A stretch of DNA of 17,724 nucleotides from Patescibacteria group bacterium (GTDB taxonomy: Bacteria; Patescibacteria; Microgenomatia; Levybacterales; UBA12049), in assembly GCA_023379465.1 (NCBI GenBank), contig JAMCTM010000028.1, forward strand, positions 1-17,724, given 5' to 3'. Position numbers and translations under genes: made by a program. Every line of letters begins with the position of its first letter. Position 1 is the first letter of the stretch. Below, one piece after another: positions 4,940-9,641 of the stretch. A model generated the notes under the pieces. It searched no databases, was not told the origin of the DNA, and saw nothing but the letters and a program-made list of their open reading frames with translations.

Positions 4940-5467
4940 TTACCTTCTTTTTCTCGAATTCCACGATTTTGGAGCCTCATATTGTCCCTCGACCCTGAAT
5001 TGATTCTCGATTTTATCGGCATCTTTTTTTCTTCCGCGCGCATCCTGGATAATCGCAGGAACTCCCTCAAAAATGCCCCTGTGGCAGTATAGCCTTAAGC
5101 TGTTGTCATCATAAGGGTTGCCTATTATAAATATATGTATATCGGGTTTTCCCTCTGTTCTTGAAGCTAAAACCGCGCTGCTTCCGGTTATTGCACCGTC
5201 TAAGGAAAACTGGGTAGTTAGTTGTTGCCATACGCTGTCTATTTTTTCACTTTCGTTTTTTGATAATCTACCTGCTATCTCCGTAAACGAAGACCTGCTG
5301 CCAAGAGTTGAGGCAACGAATAGCGGTCTACCATGATCGGGAAACGGAGCAAAGGTTACGGGATGTCTTTCTCCTTTTCTTATGCTTGCGCACGGAACGA
5401 TAGTTGCATCCGCACTTATCGTAACGTTAGGATGCCTAAATCTTTCTTCTAAATATTTTTCTGTCAT
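4940..5467 (-). CDS. Hypothetical protein under attenuator A (175 aa)
   Basis: I do not recognise this protein. ATG 5467 is preferred to GTG 5476 because the GGAGGTGAT Shine-Dalgarno is correctly spaced (8 nt) only for the ATG; the GTG lies inside the Shine-Dalgarno. The 175 residues have no signal peptide or membrane span. Stretches such as ATIVPCASIRKGERHPVTFAP, ITGSSAVLASRTEG and DIHIFIIGNPYDDNSLRLYC suggest a mixed alpha/beta cytoplasmic domain, followed by a very basic tail rich in Arg and Lys. Cys residues in VPCAS and LYCHRG are not arranged as an obvious metal site. It is the largest member of the attenuator-controlled group. Confidence 0.78.
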   Translation of the reverse strand: MTEKYLEERFRHPNVTISADATIVPCASIRKGERHPVTFAPFPDHGRPLFVASTLGSRSSFTEIAGRLSKNESEKIDSVWQQLTTQFSLDGAITGSSAVLASRTEGKPDIHIFIIGNPYDDNSLRLYCHRGIFEGVPAIIQDARGRKKDADKIENQFRVEGQYEAPKSWNSRKRR

Positions 5468-5487
5468 ATTTATCACCTCCAGTCCAT

Positions 5488-5514
5488 AAAAAAACCTCCC
5501 GCTTGGGAGGCTTT
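5488..5514 (-). terminator. Intrinsic terminator of attenuator A (segments 3:4)
   Basis: AAAGCCTCCC and GGGAGGTTTT pair over about 10 bp (one G-U) around an AAGC tetraloop, with a tract of seven U residues at 5488-5494. It lies 7 nt upstream of the GGAGG Shine-Dalgarno of the 175-aa gene. Confidence 0.88.
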
Positions 5515-5568
5515 AAGGCGCATTTAATTAAAAGCTACGCCAAGAAACCTCCCCTTAAGGAGATCTTG
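5488..5568 (-). promoter_or_regulatory. Attenuator A: four-segment leader RNA
   Basis: Segment 1 CAAGATCTCC (5559-5568, leader codons 10-13) pairs with segment 2 (5541-5554) as 5 + 4 bp around an internal loop. Segment 2 GGGAGGTTTCTTGGCG (5538-5553) pairs with segment 3 CGCCTTAAAGCCTCCC (5505-5520) as 9 + 4 bp around a 3x3 internal loop. Segment 3 alternatively pairs with segment 4 GGGAGG (5495-5500) to form the terminator. The leader stop codon (5535-5537) directly follows segment 2. The arrangement is the same as attenuators B and C but with different flanking sequence. Confidence 0.85.
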
Positions 5569-5597
5569 ATAAGCTTCTTAATAAAAATTAATTTCAT
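5535..5597 (-). CDS. Leader peptide A, 20 aa
   Basis: The ORF encodes MKLIFIKKLIKISLRGGFLA and ends in TAG. The ATG lies exactly 6 bp after the -10, so translation should begin at the first nucleotides of the transcript, as inferred for other leaderless genes here. Codons 10-13 form segment 1 and codons 15-20 form segment 2 of attenuator A. The peptide is rich in Ile, Lys and Leu (four Ile, four Lys, four Leu) and cationic. Stalling within codons 8-13 would free segment 2 to make the antiterminator. Confidence 0.76.
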   Translation of the reverse strand: MKLIFIKKLIKISLRGGFLA

Positions 5598-5603
5598 AAA
5601 ATT

Positions 5604-5632
5604 ATTTTTTCAAAACTTATAATTTATGTCAA
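5604..5632 (-). promoter_or_regulatory. Promoter of attenuator A unit
   Basis: TTGACA (5627-5632), a 17-bp spacer ending in TG-A, then AAAAAT (5604-5609); the leader ATG follows after 6 bp. The -35 lies 8 bp past the stop of the DUF5660-like gene, with no terminator visible in between. Confidence 0.72.
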
Positions 5633-5640
5633 CAACCAAA

Positions 5641-6318
5641 TTATCCGACTTGGGTTGCAACATTTCGTTCGCCCGACAAAGTAAAGCTCGTCCCGTAAGC
5701 TTTCGCAGATGGCCAATAGCCCTTTTTATGAGTTTTTGCAGAAATTACCGTAAGCCAGCTCGTTGAATCTTCGATTTTTATTCGCGCACTTTGAAGCGTT
5801 ACCAAAAGCCATTCGAAAAAGTTTAGATGGTATTTGCCGGCGTTAGGGATGATATTTTCGATAGTTACGTCCTTTACGATCACCTCAAGCTCTGTCGAGC
5901 TCTTCGCAAGTTTTGCAATTTCCACTCTTACTTCTTCGATTTTTTGGCTTAGCTCCCTTTGTTCCTGCGAGGAAGCGCGTTCGGTGGCATTAATGATTTC
6001 GGAAAAATAGTCTATTGCGGGTTCTATTTCGGCCATTCTTTCCGATTTGCCGAGCACAATTTCCTCGCCTTCCCGCATCTCAATGAAATCATTTTGACCG
6101 ACAGGACCTTCGTTGGAAGTGTGTTTTATGTCCTCTTTTTTAGCTTGCTTGCTTGCGCCCAAGAGTTGGTTCCAGAGGGCATTGACTTCAAGCTGGGCTT
6201 CGTCTTGCAATGCTTTCCTGGTCGCATCCAATGCAACAGATCCCGTATCCCTAAGTGCCTCCACAGGATTTCTGTCAAAATTTTTTATCCTATTTTTCTG
6301 GGTTTTTGTTTTATCCAT
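5641..6318 (-). CDS. DUF5660-like protein of unknown function (225 aa)
   Basis: The 225-residue protein begins MDKTKTQKNRIKNFDRNPVE and has a charged helical middle (about 105-140, EQRELSQKIEEVRVEIAKLA) that could form a coiled coil. Its conserved-looking C-terminal region (163-200, YHLNFFEWLLVTLQSARIKI then EDSTSWLTV) is followed by a Gly/Ser-rich tail. This C-terminal pattern matches what I recall of DUF5660, a family found in Microgenomates; function is unknown. There is no signal peptide or membrane segment. A strong AGGAGGC Shine-Dalgarno precedes the ATG, and the trigger factor stop is 15 nt upstream, so the two are in one operon. The pairing suggests a role near the ribosome or in protein handling, but that is only context. 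Confidence 0.78.
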   Translation of the reverse strand: MDKTKTQKNRIKNFDRNPVEALRDTGSVALDATRKALQDEAQLEVNALWNQLLGASKQAKKEDIKHTSNEGPVGQNDFIEMREGEEIVLGKSERMAEIEPAIDYFSEIINATERASSQEQRELSQKIEEVRVEIAKLAKSSTELEVIVKDVTIENIIPNAGKYHLNFFEWLLVTLQSARIKIEDSTSWLTVISAKTHKKGYWPSAKAYGTSFTLSGERNVATQVG

Positions 6319-6333
6319 ATTGCCTCCTATATA

Positions 6334-7161
6334 TCACAGGTTCCTCAAGAAATCAAGCGTTTTTTGCTGTCGTATAATACTTGCCAATAGGTATCTGTTT
6401 GCAGATAGATTTTGTCTCTCGGTTTCATTTTTTGCCTGGGCAATTGCTTCGTCTATTTCTTTTTCTTCTACCTTAATGCCTTCGCTTTCCGCGATTTTTT
6501 GCAAGATAAATTCAAGTCTTATGTCGGTTTCGGCTTTTACGGCGTATTCTTTTCTTAAACCGTCGGAAGTCCTGTTCGTTGAAGACAAATACTGGTCCAA
6601 AGTAAGCCCGAGTCTTTTTACTTCGTCCAGAGTCTGGGATAAGAGTCTGTCAACCTCCTGATCTATTATAATTTGCGGAATACGCACTTTTGAGTTTGAC
6701 AGAAGTTCCTTAGAAATAGCTTCGAAACTTACGGGTTGAGGCTCCTTTCCGGGAACGACAATTTTTGAAACCGCAGTAACTTTTTTTACCGCGTCTTTGT
6801 AATTTCCAAGCTCAACATTTGGCGCTTCCGCCGTTAGTGCCTTGAATATCCAGTCTTTTCCGTCTTCAAGTTTCTCTACATGGATTTTGGGACTAAGTAC
6901 AGGGTTTAAATTATGGGTTTTTACTGCTTCGACATACCCCTGGGGAAGTAATTTTCTTAGTATATCCTCCCTCAAGTGGTCCTTGTCCAAAGAACTTTCA
7001 ACGATATCTTTTGGGGCCATTCCTTTTCTGAATCCCGGCATCTGGGTATCTTTTCGGTGTTCTTCGATTACCTCATCTTTGGTTTTTTCAACGAGGTTCC
7101 ACGGCAGAGTAACTGTTAATTCTATTGTCCCGTCTTCCTGTTTTTGTATTGCTGTAGTCAT
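6334..7161 (-). CDS. tig: Trigger factor lacking the PPIase domain
   Basis: Trigger factor binds the ribosomal exit tunnel and shelters nascent chains. The 275-residue product has the ribosome-binding N-domain with the signature GFRKG at 43-47 (MPGFRKGMAPKDIVE) and its end PNVELGNYKD (114-123). It then passes through a short linker to the C-terminal chaperone arms (RIPQIIIDQEVDRLLSQ, LGLTLDQYL, LEFILQKIAESEGIKVEEKEIDE). The FKBP-type PPIase domain between them, about 90 residues in the 432-residue E. coli protein, is absent. I chose ATG 7161; a longer frame to 7212 would read into tRNA-Leu and is not credible. The ATG starts 8 nt after the tRNA discriminator base and has no Shine-Dalgarno. 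It is co-transcribed with the DUF5660-like gene. Confidence 0.93.
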   Translation of the reverse strand: MTTAIQKQEDGTIELTVTLPWNLVEKTKDEVIEEHRKDTQMPGFRKGMAPKDIVESSLDKDHLREDILRKLLPQGYVEAVKTHNLNPVLSPKIHVEKLEDGKDWIFKALTAEAPNVELGNYKDAVKKVTAVSKIVVPGKEPQPVSFEAISKELLSNSKVRIPQIIIDQEVDRLLSQTLDEVKRLGLTLDQYLSSTNRTSDGLRKEYAVKAETDIRLEFILQKIAESEGIKVEEKEIDEAIAQAKNETERQNLSANRYLLASIIRQQKTLDFLRNL

Positions 7162-7169
7162 GGTTTTTG

Positions 7170-7252
7170 TGCGGACGAAGGGATTTGAACCCCCACAGCC
7201 TTGCGGCCACAAGGTCCTAAACCTTGCGTGTCTACCGTTCCACCACGTCCGC
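7170..7252 (-). tRNA. tRNA-Leu(UAG)
   Basis: Acceptor GCGGACG/CGTCCGC, anticodon stem CAAGG/CCTTG with loop TTTAGGA (anticodon TAG), a long variable arm typical of tRNA-Leu, and a T-loop TTCAAAT. Discriminator A is followed by CAA, so CCA is not encoded. Its 3' end is 8 nt from the trigger factor start codon. Confidence 0.97.
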
Positions 7253-7267
7253 TCGTAGACACGTTTG

Positions 7268-7301
7268 ATTATACAGGATTTATCCTGTTTAATCTAGCCG
7301 T
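7268..7301 (-). promoter_or_regulatory. Promoter of tRNA-Leu(UAG)-tig unit with palindromic spacer
   Basis: A consensus TATAAT (7268-7273) lies 15 nt before the tRNA 5' end. The spacer just upstream contains the perfect inverted repeat ACAGGA-taaa-TCCTGT (7274-7289 region), which could be an operator or the end hairpin of the upstream gene. No good -35 is evident, and no U-tract follows the hairpin. Confidence 0.5.
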
Positions 7302-7310
7302 TTAAAAAGC

Positions 7311-7868
7311 TTATAATGTGAGGGAAAGTGAATCCTTAGGGTCGTTTAAAGCGAATTTCTGGATGTCATTAAGGTAATAAAGTACGTGCGAAGCCCATAC
7401 GGGAGATGACGCGTACATAGACCCTATTTGGTATATGTTTTGACCTCCCCATTTGTCCATGTATCTTTGTCTTAATCCTGCCGAAACGGTTTGTATGCCC
7501 TCTTTCCAGGAACTAAATCTTATTACATTGTCGCCGTATACCCCCCATCCCCAACCATTATAAGAAGAGGGTGGAATTGACTTACCGAATGTGGATTCAA
7601 CTCCGGCAATTGCGGCAACCAGTCTCCAGTCCAGATTGTACTCATCGGCATAATAGATAAAATCCTGCGCATTTTTTGCCAACGGAGAATGCTGTTTTAA
7701 CAGATATTTCTTTAGTATTTTTACACGGTAATCAGAACTTTCCGTAACCGATTGGAAAGTTTTAATGTCCGCGGAGGACGCTGAAGCCTTTTCCTGTGAA
7801 TACGCTTTTTGAGGAATAATCGTTAGTGCCGCAATAAAAAATATTGCAAGCAAAATTTTATTTCCCAT
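7311..7868 (-). CDS. Secreted lysozyme-like / glucosaminidase-fold protein, paralog 1
   Basis: The 185-residue protein starts with a signal peptide (MGNKILLAIFFIAALTIIPQ, likely cut after KAYS) and carries a lysozyme-superfamily domain from about residue 60. The sequence NLDWRLVAAIAGVESTFGKS places the likely catalytic Glu at 91, followed by NGWGWGVYG, WKEGIQTVSAGLRQRYMDKW and the C-terminal helix WASHVLYYLNDI. Such domains cleave or remodel peptidoglycan outside the membrane. No cell-wall-binding domain is attached. It is a paralog of the next gene upstream (8006-8572). The ATG directly follows a terminator-like hairpin and seven U residues with no Shine-Dalgarno, so expression is probably controlled in the leader. 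Confidence 0.87.
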   Translation of the reverse strand: MGNKILLAIFFIAALTIIPQKAYSQEKASASSADIKTFQSVTESSDYRVKILKKYLLKQHSPLAKNAQDFIYYADEYNLDWRLVAAIAGVESTFGKSIPPSSYNGWGWGVYGDNVIRFSSWKEGIQTVSAGLRQRYMDKWGGQNIYQIGSMYASSPVWASHVLYYLNDIQKFALNDPKDSLSLTL

Positions 7869-7907
7869 AAAAAAAGGTTTAATTCCGTATTTTTGCAGAA
7901 TTAAACC
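7869..7907 (-). terminator. Second tandem terminator-like hairpin before lysozyme-like gene
   Basis: A perfect 10-bp stem GGTTTAATTC/GAATTAAACC (7898-7907 with 7876-7885) has a 12-nt loop and is followed by seven U residues (7869-7875) that end at the ATG of the gene at 7311-7868. It would stop or slow transcription right at the coding region. Confidence 0.72.
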
Positions 7908-7942
7908 AAAAAAAATCCTAACGTATGTATTTGGAAAGACAT
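7901..7942 (-). CDS. Possible mini-ORF spanning the tandem hairpins (13 aa)
   Basis: The frame encodes MSFQIHTLGFFLV and ends in TAA at 7901-7903, inside the 5' arm of the second hairpin. It begins within the 5' arm of the first hairpin and runs through its 3' arm and U-tract. A ribosome on this ORF would disrupt both hairpins, so translation could act as antitermination. It has no properly spaced Shine-Dalgarno and starts about 13 nt from the predicted transcript start, so translation is uncertain. The FQI triplet also occurs in leader peptide C. Confidence 0.35.
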   Translation of the reverse strand: MSFQIHTLGFFLV

Positions 7943-7952
7943 ACCTTAGGAT
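7908..7952 (-). terminator. First tandem terminator hairpin in lysozyme-like gene leader
   Basis: Arms at 7939-7952 and 7915-7928 pair over 13 of 14 positions (one mismatch) around the loop CTTTCCAAAT and are followed by eight U residues (7908-7914 plus the adjoining base). It begins only a few nt after the predicted transcript start, so most transcripts from this promoter would be short, about 50 nt. Confidence 0.75.
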
Positions 7953-7961
7953 CTGTCCGAC

Positions 7962-7990
7962 AATATATCACACAACTATAGGTTTGTCAA
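7962..7990 (-). promoter_or_regulatory. Strong promoter of lysozyme-like gene leader
   Basis: TTGACA (7985-7990), a 17-bp spacer and TATATT (7962-7967) with an extended TG-A. It lies just past the stop of the upstream paralog. The 11-bp direct repeats listed at 7974-8007 flank its -35. Confidence 0.75.
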
Positions 7991-8007
7991 GAGGCAAACT
8001 ATAGGTT
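7974..8007. repeat. Two 11-bp direct repeats around the -35: candidate operator
   Basis: AACTATAGGTT occurs at 7974-7984 (in the -35/-10 spacer) and again at 7997-8007 (upstream of the -35), 23 bp apart, about two helical turns. Each copy is an imperfect palindrome. The placement suits a repressor or activator binding the same face of the helix. The second copy overlaps the stop codon of the gene ending at 8006. Confidence 0.45.
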
Positions 8008-8572
8008 ATATAGAAAGTTGATCCATGACTGTATTAACGCCTATAGCCCAGCTTCCGTTGCTGGAAGGGGTGTATTTGGTCATTATCTGCTGTGGAGTTT
8101 GGAGACCTTGGGCTTTATATTGTCTTGCCAAGGTTTTTGTAACAGTATCTATGGCTTGGCTAAAATTATTGAATCTTGTAACTTTTTTCCCGTAAATTCC
8201 GAAACCCCAGCAGTTATATGAGTCTTTTGGGGCTTTTTTGCAGAGCGTTGATTCCTGCATGGCGATTGCCGGTACAAGACGGTAATCTAGTCCGTATTTA
8301 TCTGCAGTTGAAACTATGTCCGAAGCATAAGGGTAAAGAACAGAGTTATATTTTTGAAAAAAATCTTTTACAACGGTTACTCTTGCATCCTGGAAGGTTA
8401 TTTGTGTTTTAAGTGTGCCCGACGCGGCAGGCAAAGCTGCATAAGCAACTTTTGGGAAAGGTTTTTGGGACAAAAAACTTGACCTGAAATTAAGAGACAA
8501 TAAAAAAAGGCTTAAAGCCAGTAACGAAGGGGTAAATACAAAAAATGAGGCAAGCAGGAACACTTTTCTCAC
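8006..8572 (-). CDS. Secreted lysozyme-like / glucosaminidase-fold protein, paralog 2
   Basis: The protein has an N-terminal hydrophobic signal (RKVFLLASFFVFTPSLLALS) and a lysozyme-superfamily domain: YGLDYRLVPAIAMQESTLCK with the likely catalytic Glu, then YNCWGFGIYGKKVTRF, FSQAIDTVTKTLARQY and a C-terminal WAIGVNTVMDQLSI. It matches the paralog at 7311-7868 motif for motif (Q/VEST, WGFGIYG versus WGWGVYG) and probably acts on peptidoglycan. The start is uncertain: GTG 8572 is 6 bp from a candidate -10 and gives a compact signal peptide with an RK head, whereas GTG 8623 would add 17 polar residues. Two Cys (CKK, YNCWG) might form a disulfide. It lies downstream of the PEBP gene on the same strand. 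Confidence 0.84.
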   Translation of the reverse strand: MRKVFLLASFFVFTPSLLALSLFLLSLNFRSSFLSQKPFPKVAYAALPAASGTLKTQITFQDARVTVVKDFFQKYNSVLYPYASDIVSTADKYGLDYRLVPAIAMQESTLCKKAPKDSYNCWGFGIYGKKVTRFNNFSQAIDTVTKTLARQYKAQGLQTPQQIMTKYTPSSNGSWAIGVNTVMDQLSI

Positions 8573-8578
8573 CACCTT

Positions 8579-8607
8579 AGATTGACATATTTTGCTGTTT
8601 TTGTCAA
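8579..8607 (-). promoter_or_regulatory. Candidate promoter of lysozyme-like paralog 2
   Basis: A perfect -35 TTGACA (8602-8607), a 17-bp spacer ending in TG-T, then a poor -10 CAATCT (8579-8584); GTG 8572 follows after 6 bp. The spacing matches the leaderless pattern elsewhere, but the weak hexamer makes this tentative. Confidence 0.4.
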
Positions 8608-8659
8608 GCTTTTGAAGCTTCACGCAGTTAAATCTGACGCATGTATTTATCAGGGTAAA

Positions 8660-9223
8660 TTATTGTCTTTTATAAAGTCCCGTAAGCTCAGCCTCTTCTA
8701 TGACGTGTCCTCCAATGTCTGATAAAACTTGTGCCTTTGTAGCGCCTCTTTGAAGAAGCAGTATCGTGTTTATGGCATAAAGTTTAAAAACGTACCTGTG
8801 CGTGCCGGATTGCGGACAAGGTCCTCCGTACCCATCCTGGCCGAAGTCGTTTACGCCCATAGCAACATTATCAGAAATAAAATTTTCGGGAATTTCGTTT
8901 GTGTAGGGGTTTATATTAAACATTACCCAGTGAGTAAAACCGGATGGATTTGAGTCACGGTCTTCGACAATAAGCACGAGACTTTTGCTGCCGTATGGAA
9001 CTCCGTTGAAAGTAAGAGGAGGGCTTTGATTCTCAGCGTCACAAGTATATTTTGCCGGAATATTGCCGTTATTATTAAATGCCGGGCTTGCGAGAGTCAT
9101 ATCTTCTGCCTGTCCGAACATAGTTCGTTTTGTTCCTTTGAAGTATGGGCTATTCACATAGTATATAGTTAATGCTGCTCCCGCAACTATTAAAAAAGCT
9201 ATAAATAAAAAGAGGGATCTCAT
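8660..9223 (-). CDS. YbhB/YbcL family (PEBP-like) protein, membrane-anchored or exported
   Basis: The 187 residues have an N-terminal hydrophobic segment (MRSLFLFIAFLIVAGAALTI) that is a signal or anchor, then a phosphatidylethanolamine-binding-protein fold. Motifs are SPAFNNNGNIPAKYTCD, the conserved block EDRDSNPSGFTHWVMFNI (87-104) and GPCPQSGTHRYVFKLYA (134-150). Bacterial PEBP-like proteins bind small ligands in a surface pocket; the ligand and role here are unknown. ATG 9223 was chosen: a longer frame would read into tRNA-Gly. The ATG lies 3 nt after the tRNA discriminator base and has no Shine-Dalgarno, so the mRNA would be created by tRNA 3' processing. It is the end gene of a five-tRNA transcript. 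Confidence 0.92.
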   Translation of the reverse strand: MRSLFLFIAFLIVAGAALTIYYVNSPYFKGTKRTMFGQAEDMTLASPAFNNNGNIPAKYTCDAENQSPPLTFNGVPYGSKSLVLIVEDRDSNPSGFTHWVMFNINPYTNEIPENFISDNVAMGVNDFGQDGYGGPCPQSGTHRYVFKLYAINTILLLQRGATKAQVLSDIGGHVIEEAELTGLYKRQ

Positions 9224-9226
9224 ATG

Positions 9227-9298
9227 AGCGGGCGATGGGAATCGAACCCACTGCCTTCTCCTTGGCAAGGAGACGTTCTACCGATGAACTACGCCCGC
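9227..9298 (-). tRNA. tRNA-Gly(GCC)
   Basis: Acceptor GCGGGCG/CGCCCGC, anticodon stem CTCC/GGAG with loop TTGCCAA (anticodon GCC), T-loop TTCGATT, discriminator T, no encoded CCA. The PEBP start codon follows 3 nt later. Confidence 0.97.
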
Positions 9299-9302
9299 TT
9301 TG

Positions 9303-9375
9303 TGCCGAGAGTGTGAGTCGAACACACATAGCCTGTTCTTCAGACAGGTGCCTTGACCACCTTGGCTATCTCGGC
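9303..9375 (-). tRNA. tRNA-Phe(GAA)
   Basis: Acceptor GCCGAGA/TCTCGGC, anticodon stem CCTGT/ACAGG with loop CTGAAGA (anticodon GAA), T-arm GTGTG-TTCGACT-CACAC, discriminator A, CCA not encoded. It lies 4 nt upstream of tRNA-Gly, so both share one transcript. Confidence 0.95.
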
Positions 9376-9391
9376 GCATTATGTATATGAA

Positions 9392-9397
9392 ATTATA
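9392..9397 (-). promoter_or_regulatory. -10 element upstream of tRNA-Phe
   Basis: A consensus TATAAT lies 16 bp before the tRNA-Phe 5' end, in an AT-rich spacer with repeated TAGTAT motifs. A convincing -35 is not seen. It may give tRNA-Phe, tRNA-Gly and the PEBP gene an internal start. Confidence 0.4.
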
Positions 9398-9433
9398 CTA
9401 AATACTAACTACTTAATACTAGTTATTGGTGTG

Positions 9434-9508
9434 TGGACGATTAGGGATTCGAACCCCAGACCTTCGCAGTGTAAATGCGACGCTCTAAACCAGCTGAGCT
9501 AATCGTCC
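9434..9508 (-). tRNA. tRNA-Val(UAC)
   Basis: Acceptor GGACGAT/ATCGTCC, D-arm GCTC/GAGC, anticodon stem TCGCA/TGCGA with loop TTTACAC (anticodon TAC), T-loop TTCGAAT, discriminator A, no encoded CCA. Confidence 0.97.
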
Positions 9509-9512
9509 TTTG

Positions 9513-9596
9513 TGCGGATGAGAGGACTCGAACCTCCACGCTTTTTAAGGCACAGCCACCTCAAGGCTGCGTGTATGCCAGTTTCACCACATCCGC
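9513..9596 (-). tRNA. tRNA-Leu(GAG)
   Basis: Acceptor GCGGATG/CATCCGC, anticodon loop TTGAGGT (anticodon GAG), a long variable arm, T-loop TTCGAGT, discriminator A, no encoded CCA. It lies 4 nt from tRNA-Val(UAC). Confidence 0.97.
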
Positions 9597-9624
9597 GTAT
9601 TATTTCTTATTAATGAGCCCAAAG

Positions 9625-9630
9625 ATTATA
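9625..9630 (-). promoter_or_regulatory. Extended -10 upstream of tRNA-Leu(GAG)
   Basis: TGATATAAT in the 45-nt gap after tRNA-Leu(CAG), 28 nt before the next tRNA. No -35 is visible. It could be an internal promoter for the distal tRNAs. Confidence 0.4.
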
Positions 9631-9641
9631 TCAAAAAAGTG

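Noticed and set aside
3781..5600. CRISPR or simple repeat array suggested by recurring GGGAG/CTCCC motifs
   Set aside because: The motifs are irregularly spaced, lie in leader RNAs and are explained by terminator/antiterminator pairing; there are no equal-length spacers.
5959..6661. Overlapping plus-strand ORFs opposite the DUF5660-like gene and tig
   Set aside because: Antisense to better-supported genes that have Shine-Dalgarno or family motifs; no independent support.
7162..7212. N-terminal extension of trigger factor into tRNA-Leu
   Set aside because: The extra 17 residues are translated tRNA sequence; the family starts near ATG 7161.
9224..9268. N-terminal extension of the PEBP protein into tRNA-Gly
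   Set aside because: The extra residues derive from the tRNA; ATG 9223 gives a proper signal or anchor sequence.
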